A stretch of DNA of 7,997 nt, from positions 1 to 7,997 of the forward strand of contig DATJQF010000061.1 in the NCBI GenBank assembly GCA_035505995.1, given 5' to 3'. The position numbers were made by a program, and so were the translations under genes. Numbering within the stretch: the stretch's first letter is position 1; each line of letters opens with the position of its first letter. Below, in pieces: positions 6,149 through 7,997 of this stretch. The notes beneath the pieces were generated by a model, which ran no database searches, was not told where the DNA came from, and saw only the letters and a list, made by a program, of their open reading frames with translations. This DNA comes from DATJQF01 sp035505995. GTDB taxonomy: Bacteria; Bacteroidota; Bacteroidia; Bacteroidales; FEN-979.

Positions 6149-7199
6149 AATCCATCACCTCCGGGCAGAGGATGCTGTCCGTCTCCAGGATAACCGACCC
6201 CCACGACAGCCCGATCCCGAAACCGGCCAGTAAGAGTTTGACCTTTCCGGTCCGCATTTGGTTCCCTAACTCGGAAACCATCGTGAGCGGGATGGAACCG
6301 GAGCTGGTATTGCCGTACTTCCGGATCGAGTAGGGAACTTTTTCCGGCTCCAGCTTCAGCATTTTCCGCAGTGTTTCGTTGATGAGCCGGTTGGCCTGAT
6401 GGAAGACGACATAATCAAACTCATTCAGCTCCCGTCCGGCAAATTTCAGGAGCGCCTTCAGATTCGGGACCACTTCCCGGAGGGAAAAATTGAATACTTC
6501 GATCCCGTCGAGCGAGACATGCAGCCGGTGTCGCCGGATCCCCTCGCCGTATTTTTTATAATCGAAGGAGGAGCGGTCGATCAGGTTCCGGAATCCCCCG
6601 TCGGGGATCATGATCGCCCGGTACCCGGAGCCGTCACCCTGCAGATTGAATTGCATCACGGGCGAGCTCTCGGCTACTTCGAGCGCTGTCACGGTCCCGG
6701 CGTCGCCGAACAGCGGATAGGTGCTTTTATCGCGGTAGGAGGCATTGATATGCCCGATATCGCCCGCCATCAGGAGTCCCTTGCGTATGCCGGTGGCATT
6801 CAGCAGGCTGCCTGCCACCGAAAGCCCGTAGACGAAACCCGAGCACCCGAGGCTGATATCGAAGGCCATCGTCGTTTTCGGCAGATGAAGGCGGTCCTGG
6901 ATGATGCCGGCGGTCGCGGGGATCAGGTAATCCCTGGCCTGGCTTACAAAAACGATGAGCTGGATCTCTTCGCGGTTCCATCCCAGCTCTTCCAGGAGCT
7001 TTTCCGCCGCTTTCACGCAGAGGTCGGAAGTGGTGGTCCCGTCGGGGGCGATCCGCTTGGTTTCCACTCCCACGGTTTTGATCAGCTGCTCGCGCTCTTT
7101 GGCGGAGACCCATTTATAGTCGGCATTGCTCACCACCTGGGAAGGAACGCAGGCGGCCATTCCGGAGATCCGGATCCGGGGGACGGAGAATAATGCCAT
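6144..7199 (-). CDS. 3-oxoacyl-ACP synthase III family protein (FabH-like ketoacyl synthase)
   Basis: This is a 351-residue thiolase-fold condensing enzyme. The catalytic triad is complete: C119 in DISLGCSGFVYG, H267 in VFHQANRLI and N297 in KYGNTSSGS. The His-to-Asn spacing of 30 equals that of E. coli FabH (H244 and N274). GDAG at 165-168 is also conserved. FabH condenses an acyl-CoA with malonyl-ACP to give a 3-oxoacyl-ACP. The protein is about 35 residues longer than E. coli FabH. With a FabG-like reductase downstream and sugar genes around it, I infer a specialised role in making an acyl decoration, not housekeeping fatty-acid synthesis. No ACP gene is seen. The start is preceded by an A-rich leader without Shine-Dalgarno, and by a perfect -7 box. 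The alternative is the cell's general FabH, displaced into this locus. Confidence 0.9.
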   Translation of the reverse strand: MALFSVPRIRISGMAACVPSQVVSNADYKWVSAKEREQLIKTVGVETKRIAPDGTTTSDLCVKAAEKLLEELGWNREEIQLIVFVSQARDYLIPATAGIIQDRLHLPKTTMAFDISLGCSGFVYGLSVAGSLLNATGIRKGLLMAGDIGHINASYRDKSTYPLFGDAGTVTALEVAESSPVMQFNLQGDGSGYRAIMIPDGGFRNLIDRSSFDYKKYGEGIRRHRLHVSLDGIEVFNFSLREVVPNLKALLKFAGRELNEFDYVVFHQANRLINETLRKMLKLEPEKVPYSIRKYGNTSSGSIPLTMVSELGNQMRTGKVKLLLAGFGIGLSWGSVILETDSILCPEVMDY

Positions 7200-7212
7200 C
7201 GTGTATTTTTAT

Positions 7213-7220
7213 CAAAATTA
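7213..7220 (-). promoter_or_regulatory. Bacteroidota -7 box for the ketoacyl synthase-led operon
   Basis: Read on the minus strand, 7220-7213 is TAATTTTG, a perfect TAnnTTTG match. It lies 13 bp upstream of the synthase ATG. Transcription would begin only about 5-10 nt before the start codon. The -33 element is weak: TGT at 7240-7238, with 17-bp spacing. The position and the A-rich context support it. Confidence 0.55.
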
Positions 7221-7268
7221 ACTATTTTTTGATCACTACATTCTAATATTCCCATGCGTTTCATATGC

Positions 7269-7298
7269 TTGTTTCTAATTATTTTTTTATTTACTTTG
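7269..7298 (+). promoter_or_regulatory. Candidate promoter for the radical SAM gene (TTG-N19-TTACTTTG)
   Basis: TTG at 7269-7271 is separated by 19 bp from TTACTTTG at 7291-7298, which differs from the Bacteroidota -7 consensus TAnnTTTG at one position. The spacing is in the normal range. The -7 box ends 17 bp before the ATG at 7316, so the leader would be about 10 nt. It is back to back with the promoter of the minus-strand operon in the same 116-bp spacer. Confidence 0.5.
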
Positions 7299-7315
7299 CA
7301 GTCAGAATATATTAA

Positions 7316-7997
7316 ATGGAGAAAAAGACCCTTTTGTTGATCAACCCGGTCGACAAGAAAAGCATCGGGTACAGCAGGCAGCTCAGCCTCAGGTATCAGC
7401 CCCTGAACCTGGGCATTATTGCAGCGCTGACCCCGCCGGGATGGAAGATCAAGATCATGGACGAGAATGTCAGCAGTTTCCGGTATTACGAGGCTGACCT
7501 GGTAGGTTTCACTGCCATGACCAACACCGCTAACCGGGTTTACGAGCTGGCAAAGATATACCGCGAAAAAGGTATTAAAACAGTGATGGGTGGCATCCAT
7601 GCCTCCATGTGCCCGGAAGAAGCAGCCCGGTATATGGACTGCGTGGTAATAGGGGAAGCGGAAGGGATCTGGGGCAAGGCGGTCGAGGATTTCGGGAACG
7701 GCAGGATGCAGCAATTCTACCGGGGTGAATATACCAGCCTGGTCCATTCCCCGAAACCCAGGAGGGATCTTTTCTTCCCGGGTTATTATTTTGCCGGGAT
7801 CCAGACAAACCGGGGGTGCCCGATGAATTGTGAATATTGTTCGGTAACGGCCTTTAACGGGTCCAAGTACCGTTTCCGTCCGATCGATGAGGTGATCGAG
7901 GAAATGAAGGAGATCCCCCAGAAATGGATGTTCATCGTGGACGATAACATCGTCGGTCATAATAAGGTGGCCCAGGAGCGGGCCATCGAGCTGTTCC
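7316..7997 (+). CDS. B12-binding-domain radical SAM protein, C-terminus cut by window edge
   Basis: The frame is open for 227 codons from ATG at 7316 to the window end. Residues 1 to about 150 look like a cobalamin-binding Rossmann domain: LLLINPV at the N-terminus, IMDENVSSF, GFTAMTN, VMGGIHASMCPEEA and the GEAEG motif. The classic cobalamin-ligating DxHxxG is absent, as in many members of this superfamily. The radical SAM core follows, with TNRGCPMNCEYCS giving cysteines 168, 172 and 175 (C-x3-C-x2-C) that bind the 4Fe-4S cluster, then YRFRP and FIVDDNIVG. Members methylate or rearrange unactivated carbons in lipids, cofactors and natural products. The substrate is unknown. Family length is usually about 400-500 residues, so roughly half is missing. 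Its role in the polysaccharide locus is uncertain, since it is divergently transcribed. Confidence 0.9.
   Translation, partial: MEKKTLLLINPVDKKSIGYSRQLSLRYQPLNLGIIAALTPPGWKIKIMDENVSSFRYYEADLVGFTAMTNTANRVYELAKIYREKGIKTVMGGIHASMCPEEAARYMDCVVIGEAEGIWGKAVEDFGNGRMQQFYRGEYTSLVHSPKPRRDLFFPGYYFAGIQTNRGCPMNCEYCSVTAFNGSKYRFRPIDEVIEEMKEIPQKWMFIVDDNIVGHNKVAQERAIELF

Noticed and set aside
6399..7193. A 264-codon open frame on the plus strand
   Set aside because: It is antisense to the ketoacyl synthase, which has a complete Cys-His-Asn triad. No motif is seen in the antisense product.
7130..7960. A 276-codon open frame on the minus strand crossing the divergent spacer
   Set aside because: It overlaps the radical SAM gene antisense and runs through the AT-rich promoter region. 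It has no recognisable motif.

Overview
The window reads as part of a cell-surface polysaccharide (O-antigen or capsule) biosynthesis locus from a member of the Bacteroidota, most likely an environmental lineage with moderately high GC. This assignment is an inference. It rests on two good matches to the Bacteroidota -7 promoter box (TAnnTTTG) and a third near match, on the absence of Shine-Dalgarno motifs before every start examined, on short degenerate tandem repeats between genes, and on the type of gene content. No marker gene fixes the taxon.

Layout: (1) 1-1098, minus strand: a WecE/RffA-type sugar-nucleotide 4-aminotransferase, cut at its C-terminus by the window edge. (2) 1099-1219: divergent spacer with an 8-bp repeat and a likely promoter for the plus-strand pair. 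(3) 1220-3582, plus strand: a Wzx-type oligosaccharide flippase overlapping a PAPS-dependent sulfotransferase. (4) 3576-7199, minus strand: a run read in the order ketoacyl-ACP synthase III (FabH-like), SDR reductase (FabG-like), ArnC/GtrB-like membrane glycosyltransferase and GNAT acyltransferase. Its last gene overlaps the sulfotransferase tail to tail by 7 bp. (5) 7200-7315: divergent promoter spacer. (6) 7316-7997, plus strand: a B12-binding-domain radical SAM enzyme, cut at its C-terminus by the window edge.

The working model is partly inference. The aminotransferase makes a dTDP-4-amino-4,6-dideoxyhexose. The FabH-like and FabG-like enzymes build a short (hydroxy)acyl chain, and the GNAT protein attaches an acyl group to the amino sugar. 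The ArnC/GtrB-like transferase moves a sugar onto polyisoprenyl phosphate or a glycan. The flippase exports the lipid-linked glycan, and the sulfotransferase may sulfate it. The window shows no acyl carrier protein, O-antigen polymerase, sugar-nucleotide 4,6-dehydratase or priming transferase, so the locus must extend beyond it or borrow housekeeping genes.

Four short tandem repeats of period 7 or 8 bp, each with a different unit, lie in three of the four clear intergenic spacers. One of them is G-rich and telomere-like on the transcribed strand. No spacer exceeds about 165 bp. No tRNA, rRNA, CRISPR array, insertion sequence or convincing intrinsic terminator was seen.
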